29,307 nucleotides of DNA from Physocladia obscura (GCA_027596945.1 JADGJH010000088.1:1-29307); one strand, 5' to 3'. Shown: positions 8,752 through 21,246, counted from the stretch's first letter. Made by a program: numbers and translations. Notes: generated by a model not told the origin, from the letters alone.

Positions 8752-11700
8752 TTACAAGTACAGACTGGCTGCGAACACAATATCTCTTTTGATTTTGGTG
8801 ATACCATCGGCAAATTTAGTTTCCAAATCAACATTCCCGATACTTTTGGCAGCATTCCCCATTTGCCTTAATAATTCTTCGAGCATCCTGAAAACACGAA
8901 TAATAGAACCTTCAAAAACTTGAGTTAATTTGCATATAGCGCTAAACTTGGCGCCTTTCGCCCACTGATACACCACTTCCATTAATTCTGGGCGAAATGA
9001 CTGTACATATTCTTCTTCATCCAAAGACAGCTTGGATTCAATGGAAACTTGTGCAATTTTTCTTGCATGGTGTTGCATTGTTTTGAAAGGCCCTGAAAGA
9101 TCTTCTGGTAGCCCTGATTCTCTTTGACTCTATTACATTATAAAAACAGATATCAGCGAAACAAATAAAATTAAATAGAACATACCTTTTCAGAAAAGCA
9201 AAAGCAGCTCAACAAGGCAACACATTGCTCTGCAGACAAATCTCCAAATACTCCGGCAAGCATCATTTCAGTCAGTAGCAATTCGTCCCCAACACTGATC
9301 TCACAGGCAACTCGGCCTTTCATTTCAATAACATCATTTTCAGATGTATAACCTAGCCGTCTCAGAACACGTCGTCGGCATTTCAGTTCATCAAGCTGAA
9401 GAATCGACTCTGTGTCCTTGATTTGCTTTTTTTGGAGCTTAATTTTTCGTATTAAAGCAACTTTGGCTGCGTATGAACTATAAATTTCAGGCAAGTTGGG
9501 GGAATTGTGTAACGGATTTGCCTTGAGCTTTGCCTCCAAAGTCTCGATTTTCTAGTTGAAAAAACATTAATAACATAGATAAATAAAAAATTAATGTAAT
9601 TTGAGGTTGAGCTTGAGAATTGAAAAATAAAATATGGGGAAGAAATCTCACTCTGATCAATTTTTTAAATTTATCATCTGTAATTTTCATATCTTCAACA
9701 GGATCCAGCATCGGAATTCCTTTTTCCAATCTCTTTTCAACCTCCTTCAATGTGGCTCTCATAACATTTCTCGAATCCTGGCTTTTCAAATCTTTCGGTA
9801 AGCTTACTCGGACAGCGCTTAGTCCGTCTAATGCATTGAACGAGCACGGAACAACAATCATGTCTCCCTGAACATCGACAGGACATGGTCGCACGTTTTC
9901 AATGCTCCGATTTGCCGGAATTTCAGTTCCCGGTGCGCAATACAACAAAATATCAACAATGAATTTGACTTCGGGTGGAATGCTGTTGTCTCGGCTCTGT
10001 TTGACGCTTTTGTAAAAGTTGACGACAACACCCCATCCAAAATCGAGTGGGGCACCTTCGGTTGTTTCACCAGCAACAACAGGGGCAGGTAATCTGATGC
10101 GTGCCAGTCGACCGGCATTTAGAAATGGAACAACATATGATTCGTGGTTGACAACGTCACGAAAGTCCTGTCGAAGGGATTCAATTTGCGATCGAAGTGC
10201 GTAGTACGCTTCAATATCACTTTCGTCTTCGATCTCCAGATTTTCCAGTCGCTCTTCATAAATTTCCAAATCTTTCAAAAAAAAAAAAAAATAGAAAGTT
10301 TGATAAATATTATAATGCAGAGAAAATATTTAAAGCAAAAGTTACCGTGCTCCAATTGAGGCATCTTTGTCATATTTTGATACTGAAAGAAACTTTGTTC
10401 AAGCATATACTCACTGCTAATTCCTTCGATTCTCATCAAATTCAAAATCATATTGTAAGTCAGATGGAATGCCGAATCCAAACGATCACTTTCACCCTTG
10501 AGCATACTTTTTGCAACGCTTGGTTCGATCTTCTCATCGATCATGAGAATGACAATACCGCGATCATCAAGACCTCGACGTCCAGCTCGTCCAGACATTT
10601 GAATATATTCTCCTCCTGATAAATATCTGGTATCTTTTCCGTCCCATTTCTTAACGGCTGTGAAAACAACGGTTTTCGCTGGCATATTCAAACCAATCGA
10701 GAATGTTTCAGTGGCAAACAGAACCTTAATGAGACCTTCCTGAAAAAGAATTTCTATGACTTCTTTCAATATTGGAAGGAGACCAGAGTGGTGGACACCA
10801 ATGCCCCGTTTAAGCAAAGGCAGAATGTGTTCAATTTGGGGCAAAGAACGGTCGTCTTCGTTGAGAACTTGAATGGCGTTGTTAAAGACAGAGGCAACCA
10901 TTTCACGTTCAGCTTCAAGATTAAAATCCATTTTCGACAATTGTAGTGCATTGGATTCACATTCTCGTTTTGAGAAAGAGAAAACTATTACTGGGTGATA
11001 GTTCTTAACCATAATCATGCGCACAATCTTAAATAAATCGGAAGCGCCTGAAAATAATTGAAAAAGGACAGTGAAACAGGGTTAATTTTGATAACAAATA
11101 TTAAAGAGAACTATACCTTTACCGACTTCCACTTTTTTACCCTTTGCGAAAGAACCTTTTGACTTTTTGCTTGAGGATTCATCACCCAAACTTCCAATGG
11201 CACGTTGAAAGTTATCTTCTCTAAAGACGCTCTTTTCATCAACAACAAGGTGGATACCCTCTCCATTAGCTGGAAATAAGTAATGTTGCAGTGGCGTCGG
11301 TCGGTAATCAGTATAGACAACATGGCACGGTTGCTTATGAATTTTAGTAATCCATTGGGCAAACTGCATTGCATTGGGAATCGTTGCAGAAAGAAAGACA
11401 TGATGCACTTTATCTGGAAGGAGAATGAGTGTTTCTTCCCAAACAACTCCACGGGCTGTAGAATTTAATATGTTTTACCAAAAAATAGAAGAAAAAAACA
11501 AAAAAACAAATCCACGTACTCTTTTCACGCATGTAATGGACTTCATCAAAAATAACCCAACCAACTTCACGCATCATTTCACTTCCTCTATAAAGCATGC
11601 TTCGCAGAATTTCGGTGGTCATAACTAGACACGATGCGTTTGGAGAAATAGTGACATCACCCGTCATGAGACCGACATCGCCGAATTCGGCAAGTAATTC

Positions 11701-12540
11701 ACGGTACTTTTGGTTTGATAAGGCCTGCGGGTAAACAGAATAGGAACAGGCATTCATTTTCTGCGGCGGGTGGGAGATTGAAGAATGAGAGAAAGAGAAA
11801 AGGCTTACCTTGATTGGGCTGGTGTAGATAACGCGTTTTTTTTCACGCAAACTTTGGGCAATAGCATACTCCGCGACTACAGTTTTTCCTGCGGAGGTGT
11901 GGGCGGACACAAGGACACTCTCGTTGCGTTCGATGACGGCAATAGCAGTGGCCTGAAAGGGATCAAGCACAAAAGGATATATGCGGGCTGGAGTCGACGG
12001 CGGCACGTGCTCGGACAACGGCACATAGGCGTAGTCTGGCGGGATAGCGACTTGGTGGCGGACTGAGTGTTTGACGGTGAGCTTCTCGGTGCCGTTAGCG
12101 GCTGCAATTGCATTTGCATATGCATTTGAGTCCACGTCGGCCGCAACGGAAGCTGCCACTGCGGATGATTCAGTTACTTTTGCGGGTGTTGCTTGTGCTG
12201 TTCCTGTATCGCCAATGGACTTCGAATTAACCGTGAACTGTTTTTCGACGGCCACTTCGGAAGCATCCGTTACGCGCACAGCCCCGATAAATGCATCAGC
12301 CTTGCGTCTTTTAGTTGAGCCCGCTGCTGAGTCGATATTGTGATCGTTGCTACTACTGTTGCCATTAGTTTTTCTCGTACTGTTGTTAGCTTCGCTGTTT
12401 GTAGTTTTTGCTGCCGAACTGCTGCTGGCATTTGCATCAGCTGCGCTGCGTTTTGAGCTGCGCACCGCCGCAGTCGCAAGTTCAATCTCAACGTCACTGT
12501 CGTCGTCGCCAAAAGCGTCGAAGAGTAAATAGGATTTAAT
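8752..12540 (-). CDS. MTR4: Exosome-cofactor RNA helicase Mtr4 (Ski2-like)
   Basis: Seven exons, about 12540-11809, 11724-11520, 11455-11117, 11047-10346, 10271-9652, 9551-9186 and 9129-8752, give about 1,113 residues, near the family length. Mtr4 is the nuclear 3'-5' helicase that feeds RNA to the exosome, alone and within TRAMP. Visible motifs: SAHTSAGKT (I), FDEVHYM (II), FLSATIPN (III), [15 protein letters not shown] (IV-V), [14 protein letters not shown] (VI). The arch/KOW region follows and then the C-terminal helical DSHCT domain. The exon 2/3 join gives MREKTRGVVWEE, with Thr where Mtr4 normally has Glu or Asp. The N-terminus [11 protein letters not shown] matches the usual Mtr4 start, but no ATG precedes it: an in-frame TAA stands at 12546-12544 and no AG acceptor lies between. 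The 5' limit given is the edge of the open frame at ATT, not a proven start. Confidence 0.95.
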
Positions 12541-12672
12541 GAATTAAAAAAAAAAAAAAATTAGCACACACGATTGGTTACTGTGTTTTCCAACATTTGA
12601 AAACACCAATTGAACTGTCTGGAAAACAAAAACATGAATGATAGTTTATTGTAGGGAAGGAAAGGAAGTGCT

Positions 12673-13896
12673 TCAGACTATGTTCGCATCCTGGTACTCC
12701 TCCAGCCTCACCAAGTTTCGTAGAAGCATAGCCACAGTGACTTTTCCAACAGATGGAACGTAAATCGACGCCTTCTGCTTAATATCGTCCTTGAAATTCT
12801 TTGCCGTTGAGAAATTCACAGCAACAACACCTTCCTTCAATAAATCCGTGTCAACCTTGAACTTATCTGACGGAACACCAGTTATAACAACATCAGATGC
12901 CCGCAGTGCCTCTTCAAGAGTAACTTTGGTTTCGAAAACCTCGTGTCGCTTAAGTTGAATTCCAGATCCACGGTGAAACTCAACCAGGCCATTCTCGTCA
13001 GCTGAGTATACTTTGGCTCCGTCGTTTGCGAGCAGCGCTGCAAGGGGACGACCAACGACTTCACTGCGGTTGATAATTGTGATACTGTGTCCATACAAAC
13101 GGTTTCCTTCCGCGAGAATGCGATTGTAGATTCCAATATGCTCCAGGATTTTGACCACTGCAAGAGGTGTACATGGAATTATACATTTGAATCGAGAAGC
13201 TTCATCGAGGAAACGAATGTTGCGGTACATGTTGTAGCGATATGTATGGCAAAGGCCCTAAAAAATATATGTGGAGGATTTCAATTCTACATTTGGTAAT
13301 ACTTCCTGTATATTAAAAACCTCAACATCTTTTTTCACGCTGACACTGTTTTGCAAATAAGCATCCTGTCGAAATTTAGCGCAGAATAATTATTAAAAAA
13401 AAAAAAAGAAAAAGAACATGAAAAAACCTGTGTCCCGCCAAAGATTGGATAATAAATCATAATTCCGTTGACAGCTGGATCATTGTTTGCGTCAAAAAGT
13501 TTGTCTTCCAGCTCTTGCTTAGAGCATTGGCGAAGCTCGAATCTAAAGCCAGCATCAGTGCAAGTTTTCCCAGTCCATTCAGCGTATTTCGCCGCTAATT
13601 CATTTTTTATTCGTTTCTGATAAGCTTTTACATCGAGATAGCAACATAGAAATAACAATAATGAACAAAACAGACCGGCTGGATCATCATTTGCCAAGAA
13701 CGAAACAAGTAATGGGGACTTTCCTTTCTCACTTAACGTGTTTTTGATATCGTTGCTGTTGAAAGAGTTACAAACTTGGAATCATTTTTCTAGCCCAGAT
13801 AACAAACATGAATGAAGTTGCAACTTCGTTCGCCAAGACAACACGGCAAGGTCCAGATGGTGTTGGTTTAGCTGCAGCAACTGCTAATGTTGACAT
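12673..13896 (-). CDS. MTD1: NAD-dependent 5,10-methylenetetrahydrofolate dehydrogenase
   Basis: Five exons, 13896-13808, 13755-13676, 13624-13428, 13365-13321 and 13257-12673, give 331 residues (yeast Mtd1 has 320). The enzyme oxidises methylene-THF to methenyl-THF with NAD+ in cytosolic one-carbon metabolism. Recognisable segments are VSFLANDDPA, NGIMIYYPIFGGTQD, KKDVEGL (across a splice), CIIPCTPLAVVKILEHIG, INRSEVVGRPLAALLANDGA, VVITGVPSDKF and VGKVTVAMLLRN. The IIPCTPLAVVKILE and EVVGRPLA blocks align with the monofunctional yeast enzyme rather than bifunctional FolD-type proteins. Introns are 45-74 bases; the fourth has an unusual GTTTTT donor, needed to join VE to GL. The first exon is short and ends VATSFI. 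Tandem with Mtr4, about 130 bases upstream of its open frame. Confidence 0.93.
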
Positions 13897-13990
13897 GTTA
13901 TGTTCGCAAAATTTTGAAAAAAAAAAACAAAAGTCAAGCATGACACTTTTCAGTTTTCACCGACACAGCAGTTATAATAAAACAAAAAGC

Positions 13991-14033
13991 AATAAAAAGA
14001 AGGGGGGGAAAAAAAAAAAAAGAAAAAAGAAAA
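13991..14033 (+). repeat. Purine-only low-complexity tract
   Basis: A G7 run and long A runs in the 178-base gap between MTD1 and the C2H2 gene. It lies upstream of the MTD1 start on the opposite strand, so it is a poly-pyrimidine stretch when read toward MTD1. No gene is seen in the gap. Confidence 0.6.
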
Positions 14034-14074
14034 CGAGCAAATTCACGAAAACAAAACTAAAACACAAATGATCA

Positions 14075-17000
14075 TCACACTTGGGATTTTTTAATATCAA
14101 CAATAGCATCGTTATGAACTGATTTTGCATGAATGTATAACGATTGTGATCGATGAAATGACATGTGACAGTGCGGGCACTTCAGATTTTTTGAACTTTG
14201 ATGCTTCAACAACGCCCCTTCTGTTGGGTACTGACGCGTACAACCTTCAATTCCGCAAGTATATCTCGGGCTGCCATTCAATAACGGATCGCTGTTTGGT
14301 GCAGGACTGTTATTTGGTGCAGAACTGCTATTTGTTGCACGGCTGCTGTTTGGTACAGGACTACTATTTGACGCAGTTTTTGAAGGCCTGATCTGTGGCT
14401 CCAGTGCAGACGCGTTTCGTAAATCCGCTATCAGAGTTTGTGGCGTGAATGGAGATTGCGGCTGAGCTGTTGAAGATTGAGAAACATATAATCTTTGAGA
14501 CTCAACAGCAACTGGAGTTTGCAATAAAGATTGCTTTTGTAACTCAACAGCAGTTGAAGTTTGCATTTCCGTCGGTTTTCGCGAATTTGCAAAAGTCGGA
14601 GTTTTTGATATGACGGCTGAATTTTGCGGTTTTGACGGATGTGGAGTTTGAGATTCTGCTGCTAGGACCTTCGGCTGCGCAGCAACTGGCAGATTTTTCG
14701 ACGTGGCAACAATTTTCGTCAGAGTTTCAGGCAGGTGTTTTTGTTGTATAACAACTGGCGTTTTGGGTTGAAGCACTAATGGCAAATTTTGTGGCTTCCC
14801 ATTTGGTACCTGCAAATTTGCTGGTATTGAAGCTTGAGATAATATGACCGGCGAATTCTGTTGCTTTGAAGGAAGTGGAGTTTTCAAATTGGATGCGAGC
14901 GGAGGATTATGTTGCTTAGGGACAGATAGCCTATGTCGGTCGACAACAGGCATCTTTGTTTCTGGAACAATTGGCGGATTTTGCGGCTTATAAACAATTG
15001 GTTTTTGATATACTGACAACTGCTTTTGTTGTACAACAGCTGGCGTTTTTGACTGGAGCGGATTATGCGGCTTTGGGGAACTTGGAATTTGAAATACGGG
15101 CGACTTATGTGAATCAGCAGCAGTTGGTCTTTGATATGCTGACGCCCGCTTTTGCTGCGTAACAGCTGGCGTTTTCGGTTGCGGAATATGGAGTGGATTT
15201 TGTGGTTTGGCAGTGATAGGGGTTTGGAATACTGACGGCTGCCTCTGTTGTGCATTAACCGTCGTTGCTGGTTGCAACTCAAGCAATTGTGAATTGACAG
15301 TGACAGGAATTGGGGGTAATGGAAAATTTTTCGGTTTGAAAACGTGCTGCTTCTGCTGATCCACAACACGAGTTTGAGATACTAATGGCAAATTTACAGT
15401 TTGTTTTTGAGATTTTGCATTGGTAGATTGTAACTGTGAATTTTTCGCAGTTGGACTTTCTGATACGGAAACTTTTTGCTGCTTATTAGTCATCGAAATT
15501 TGAGATACGTGCGGTTTCTGGGATTCGATAGTTTTCAGTTGTGATGGAAGCTTAGCTTGGCTTTGTGGTAGTGTTTCAATTTGTTCAAATTTCCTTTTTT
15601 GGGGTTGCGATTCCGGCAGCGACCCATTATGTAAAGTTGATGAAGGCTGTTGAAATATTGAACCTGAGGCTGCTGCCGTTGCCGAGGTGTTAGGCAGGGC
15701 TTGCAAGCTGACTACTTGTGCGTAAGATCTACCATTTGAAGAGTTACTTTGAGATTGCGAAATTTGGGTAGAAAGAAGCGTGTTTTGCGGTGAGGCAAAA
15801 TTCTGCTTTTGCTGTACATTAACAGTTTGATTGCCAAAGATTTTGGTTTGAATTGCGTTGCGTGTAACATGCTGTATCGAAAAGGGCGAGAACTGGAGTT
15901 GACCGAAACTAGTAGCTGAGTTATCAGTATTTGATTTTGCTGCAAATGAAGACCCTGCTACACCAGAAGTTTCATTTTGATTAGCTATCTTTTTTTTGTC
16001 GTCGTTGAGTTTGGGCAGATTAGAATCTGCCATATATTTTTTTAAGGGCAACCCTGATGGAAGAGCGATTTTAATACTGGATAATCTGGAAATAGCGGGC
16101 TGCTTCATAGAATTGTTCTCTATTGGAAATTATTGTCAATAAAATATATCAAAAACTGAACTAATACCCAATGGAATGGACAAAGATGGAAGTGGATTCC
16201 CGGAATGAGATGAAGTCGAACTACTTTGAGGAGTTAAGTTGGCTTTTGGCGTGCTTGAATCGGCGGCATTATGCGAGTTATGTAATGGCAAAATACTGTT
16301 CACTACACTGTTCACAATATTTGCAGGTTTCTTCGAAGTAATATTATTTTGCTGAATAGGTCGAGGAGATTCTGATGGAAGAAGCAGTTTTGTGCTTCGG
16401 GTATCTGTTGGCTGAACTTCTGAGGAAAGTGGCGCAATGTTATTTGGAGAACTTCCTGAATTTTTTGCAGCTAACTTGTTTTTAGCCTGCTGTTCCAAGT
16501 TTTGTTCAATTGCAATATTCGAATTTTTCTGCAAGAAAATTCATAAATTGAACAACTCGAATATTCCAATTCGCATTGATTACCATTTTCGGCGATTGCA
16601 ATTCCAAAAAAGTAGTGTTTGGTTGTTGAACCACTGTTTTCGATGCTGACTTAATGTCATTATTTTTCCAAAGAAATTTAACAAATTGTTTAAACCAAAA
16701 CATACGAATCAATCACTTCACAAACCTCTGCCAGCTCCTGCTTATCCAATATTGCATTTTTCATTGGATTTACCGTTATTCTGGCATTTGAAGCTGATGC
16801 TGGTGACGATAATTTGGAAATTGCAGACGTATTTGACAATAAACCATTTGACATAGGAACAGGCGTTGATAGTGGCATGGGAGTAAGTGTTGCTGCACTA
16901 TTTAAAACTTTGTTTTCAGCCAGTTCAGTAATATTGGAAGGCGTGACTGGATGCGTGGCCGATTTATGCGCACGGTCAGTGACTGATCGATGGCATTTGA

Positions 17001-17442
17001 ATGCACACCCAGGAAAATCACACACAATCCATTTTTCGCGTTGATGAATTTTCAACCGTTTCATAGAATCATAATATCGTTCACATCCTTCAATGCCACA
17101 AATGTAATTTCCTGTTGCTGCATCAAAACGACCAAACAGAGATGAATTTGAGACTGTATCTGGCTGCTGAGAAATGTTTCCAGCTGAAATATTTGAGGTA
17201 TTCGGTACGTTAATTAGGATTGTTGGCAGTTTTATTGCCAAATTTGAATTTGATCTTTGGTTTAGAGCTTTTGCCGGAAGTGCAACATTTGATATGGTTA
17301 ATTGATTTCCATCTGGAGAGAATATTTGATCCAAAATTCCATCTTTCACAGTCAAGCTTCCGTTTTGCTTTAGCTTTCGAATATATAGTAAAACGTCGAC
17401 AAATTTAGTCTGTGTAGTATGTTTTGCAAAATATATTTTCAT
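14075..17442 (-). CDS. C2H2 zinc-finger protein with duplicated finger pairs
   Basis: Four exons, 17442-16726, 16649-16584, 16528-16168 and 16119-14075, join in phase to 1,062 residues. There are two finger pairs. Near residue 113, YICGIEGC starts a C-x4-C-x12-H half-finger followed by a C-x4-C-x12-H-x4-H finger. At the C-terminus YTCGIEGC starts the same arrangement, the second finger there being C-x2-C-x12-H-x4-H. The shared CGIEGC and spacing show an internal duplication. About 800 residues between are Pro/Gln/Ser-rich and disordered, with imperfect repeats of the form PKTPAVxQQKxxSxYQ and KPQNP around 14800-15250. Probably a nuclear DNA- or RNA-binding regulator. The ATG at 17442 is only 26 bases after the stop of the Clr2-like gene on the same strand, so it may not be the true start (see findings). 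Confidence 0.75.
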
Positions 17443-17468
17443 TGCACTTTGAAATCTGTGTCAGGTTT

Positions 17469-20400
17469 TTAGTGCAGCCCAGAAATAAACGACTGAAAAC
17501 AAGCAAATACAAACTTGCTGCGAAATTCCATACTAACCGTCAACGGCATGTCTGACGGTTTACCACTTTCAGGAAGAGTAGAATTTTCAACAAGTCGCGG
17601 AGACAGTTTCAATGTCAGATTTTTTGTTTCGGAGACAAACAGTCCCAATAAATCTTCCAAAGATTTATGTATCGGTACAGCAAGCAACTTTTCGTGGTAT
17701 TTTCCAATGTATAATTTACAGATGTCTTTATTTCCTAGCGATATTTTGCGTTTTTTTTCTGAGGCCTGTTCATTTGGTTTTGTAAATGAGTTTAAAGAGA
17801 GTTTTCGTTTATGATTCTGATCATTAGAATCGAAGTCATCGCCATTTGAAATATCCATATCTGATCCATCAGCTTCGGAATCATGATCATCTGTCAGTGA
17901 CTTCAAGGTGTGTTGTTTTTTTTTTGGTTTAATTTCCTTGCCATTAACAGACTTATTCGATCCACCAGTAGAAGCTTCGGGGGGGGTTGTGATTTTGATT
18001 GAAGAATCTGGAATTTCAGTGATTTGGAGGCGTGGAAGTAAAATTTTGCCCCTTTTCCAAGAAGTTGCACAGTTGTTACATAAAATTTTGTATCCGACAG
18101 GGCCAATTCGCCACGATGGAGTCTCAGTTGTGTGGCAATACGTACACGTTTTCTTTTGGGAAGGTACGGAAAGTGGACCCGAATAATTGTCATTTCGTTT
18201 GGTTATTGGTGTCTTAGATGGTGTGTTTTGTGTCGCCCGACCCAAATGACTTGAGACTTTGTCAGTTATTCGCCGTGAAATTCCGGCTGATTGATTTTTA
18301 TCAAATAAAATCATTTTTTGTTTCGCAGGAACTGAAAAAATCTTTCGAGATGAGCTTGACCTTTCTGACACAACATTTGATGGTTTTGGGGTCGATTTAT
18401 TTGTGCCCTCATTCCCTGTTTGTATCAACAGAGGTTTTTTGACGTTGTTCGTAATAGACTTGAAACTACTCATGGTAATAATATCGGAGTCATCATGTAC
18501 AGCGTTTATTGTGCGATGTGAAGTTCGCTGAAGATCACCAAATGATCGTGAATTGCTGTAAATCTTCCACCAATCGTACCAATATGCTGATGCAGTATAA
18601 TTCAATGTTTTCATCCCAGGTAAAACAATAGGATAAAATCTTCCGGCCACCATATTCAACGGAACACGTACAAGTGAAGGAATCGAAGTGAATTTCGCAT
18701 CATCAATCATTTTCCAAGATTGCATTCGCGTGTTTACGTCAGGCATTGAAATACAAAAGGCTGGATCGCGTTCCCATCTATGCCCAAGTATATATGTAGC
18801 ATCATTTTCAGTGAACTCGAAGCTGTCAACAAGTAAAATTAATTCTTCGATATTTCCTTCATCTTCTGGCATCAACCGAATCAAATCGCCGATTCTAATA
18901 ATTTCCGCGCCAAATAATATTGCTGAATGCCCTTCCGGTGACCACTTTTTAGTAAAATCTTTGATTGCGGCAATACTCTGAATATTTATATGTTACCATA
19001 ACTAAGGGGGAATGAAAAAATAAGGATGTACCGTTTCAAAAGCTTCTTTGTAAAATGACACATCTTCAGGTGACAACTTATCACTGGTTTCAAGTTGATA
19101 ATCAGCTTCATCTTGCATCAAGAAAGGTTCAATGGATCCTAATGGAACATTCTCTAACATATTCTCAATCTGTTCTTCGTCCGGAAATCCCAAAAGCTTC
19201 AATTTGTATTTAATTGCAAAAGGAATTTTTTCGAGGCTATTTTCGGGGTTTTCTAACGGAGTGACGGGAATAGGTGAAGAAGAGCCATCAGTAATTTGTA
19301 ATTTCTTTGACTTTTCACTTCGTTCGATCAAAGCTTGCAGCATGATATCAATTTCTTTTTTTCTTGATACAACTACAGCTGGCCAATAAGTTATTGTTCC
19401 GTTGCCACTTTTGTCCGAATTAAGCGTTATTCCAAATTTTGCAGCAGCATTTCTAATCAACGATACAAATACTGGAGGCGCAGTTTTGATTGCTCGGGAG
19501 TCTGTCTCCTTATCAAGTCCAATAATAACGCGAACCCATACCCGTTCGTGGACACGAAAAACTGCACCAGGCGAATTCAAGTCATACCGAGGTTTATCCA
19601 ACTAAGCAACTTAAAGTAAGAGGAAGAAAAATAATAAAATAGAAAGGTAATAGTACATTGAGAATCATGGGTCGTGTGAGAGGGACATAAATTTCAGAAC
19701 GAAAACGAGAAATATACGATGGGCAATAATCGCACTGACAAAGAAGAACGTCTCGGGCATCCCATTCATCTGCGGTTTGAGGAAATGGTTGCTGATTTGT
19801 TGCGAACTGGGCATAGATCAGAAATATTATATGCGGCTTCAATTCATTTCCTGATCGAAATTTGCAAGTTCTGCCAGCGGGATGTCCACAAATATAGGGA
19901 TCTGCACGAAGAACTTTGTTTCCTTCAATACTAGTTTCCTTTTTTAATAAAAGCTCAGCATTGCAGAACAAACGCACCGAAATCTGTTGGCTTTTGGCAA
20001 GAGTCGCAGTATTTCCGTGGCATTTTTAGTTCCAGACTGTCGAAACTCTGCTGCTGCTTTCGTTTCAAACTGCGAAACAGCAGGTATTTAACAAAAAAAA
20101 GTAAGTTAAATAAATCAAATAGCACCAACACAATATAAGAACAGGCGATAGCCAGCCGGAAATTCACTTATCGGCTAAATAAATTTGTCTTTTAGTTGCA
20201 GTAAATTGAAAATCATGGCGGTCAATTACTAACAGGAATACTGGTTTTGGAATCGGTAACTATGATATTATCGATGAAGCGGGTGAGGCGGGTCATACGT
20301 AAAAATGGTTTAACATTGGATAGCGACTCAAGAATCGAAGGCTCTGCGGGAGGGACATCGATGTCGTTGTTGTTGTTGTTGTTGTTGTTGTTGGTGTTCT

Positions 20401-20572
20401 TCTGAGTCAAAACTTCATTTGTGGCAGACGAAACAATCGCCATATTTCGCAACCAAAGACGCGCGATCGGCGCCGTGTTCTCTATTGGATGCCAAACTGA
20501 TGAACGAGAGCCCAATTCAAGCTCGATTCCGCTCGGATGCAGAGCCGTGCGCCCGTCCGAAAGTGTAATCAT
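17469..20572 (-). CDS. Clr2-like transcriptional-silencing protein with GATA finger
   Basis: Five exons, 20572-20234, 20069-19978, 19930-19657, 19601-19032 and 18977-17469, give 927 residues. An N-terminal part resembles the Clr2 silencing domain: LSDGRTALHPSG, APIARLWLRN, YICGHPAG, FRSGNELKPHIIFL and the Cys cluster LLCQCDYC. A second block, FGAEIIRIGDLIRLMPED and VAGRFYPIVLPG, resembles the main Clr2 domain. A C-x2-C-x18-C-x2-C GATA finger lies at residues 703-728 (CTYCHTTETPSWR...CNNC). In fission yeast Clr2 is part of the SHREC silencing complex. The assignment is from remembered family patterns. The start ATG (20572) continues an open frame back to the acceptor CTCAG at 20597, so a 5' exon near 20651-20684 is possible. 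Exon 1 has an Asn run. Confidence 0.65.
20366..20393 (+). repeat. (GTT)n microsatellite
   Basis: About nine GTT units within exon 1 of the Clr2-like gene, coding for nine Asn on the minus strand. Length variation here would keep the frame. Confidence 0.9.
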
Positions 20573-20596
20573 CCTTTTCTCACTCAAGTTTTTTGG

Positions 20597-21246
20597 CTGA
20601 GAAAAAAAAAAAACGGGGATAAAGTTTGTATCTCAAAAAAAAAAAGTCACTTGCCATGCATTTGGCCCGTTTAATCTTGCCTTTATACATTTTTTATGTC
20701 GTTTTATAAGTTAGAAACAAATAAATTGTTGATTGCCTTCAGGGATATATGCGATGCGTGAAGTACTCACAAGCTGCTGATCCTTGAGTAGAAATAAAAT
20801 AAATAAAATAAATACTGCGGGGCAGGTTCTATTCGGAAATAATATTTTTAACTGGCAATATTTCAAGACTGGGAAATATTTGTAATTTGTTATTTTTGCT
20901 ATTCCCCAGCAACTACTAATGAAATTTGTTGGTAGGTATACTCTGAATCTAATAAATTGCAAAATGATAACCAAACTGAAGAAAAGAATGAAAACCATAT
21001 TTATGTGTATTCATGTTTACCATCGCTTCTAAATCACCCAATCAAAAAGAAATAGAAAAAAGAAGGATCAGAAAAGGAGACAGAGAACGACGAGGACAAA
21101 AGAACCAGAACAAAAGAAAAAAAACAAATAAAATTAAGAATGACTTTGATGTTCCGCCTCTTCTGCGAATCCTGTCCTCTTTGCCTCTTTTTACCAAACC
21201 TTGAAAATAAACCGCCCTCCATCAATCTATCCACCAAACGTCCTTT
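20597..21246. other. Intergenic region upstream of the Clr2-like gene
   Basis: It lies between the protease stop and the Clr2-like start, both minus-strand genes. It holds A-rich runs, a purine-rich segment (21040-21130) and, on the minus strand, two possible splice donors (CTT then GTGAGT near 20770; GGCAA then GTGACT at 20650) that hint at 5' exons of the Clr2-like transcript. In the frame of that gene the possible exon near 20651-20684 reads ARLNGPNAWQ. No independent gene is supported. Confidence 0.4.

Noticed and set aside
12270..12512. Alternative minus-strand frame with ATG offered as the Mtr4 start
   Set aside because: It is out of phase with the helicase frame and would need a frameshift; its sequence is not like any Mtr4 N-terminus.
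13808..14071. Plus-strand Lys-rich open frame of 87 codons
   Set aside because: It is made of A/G runs and antisense MTD1 exon 1; no protein character beyond low complexity.
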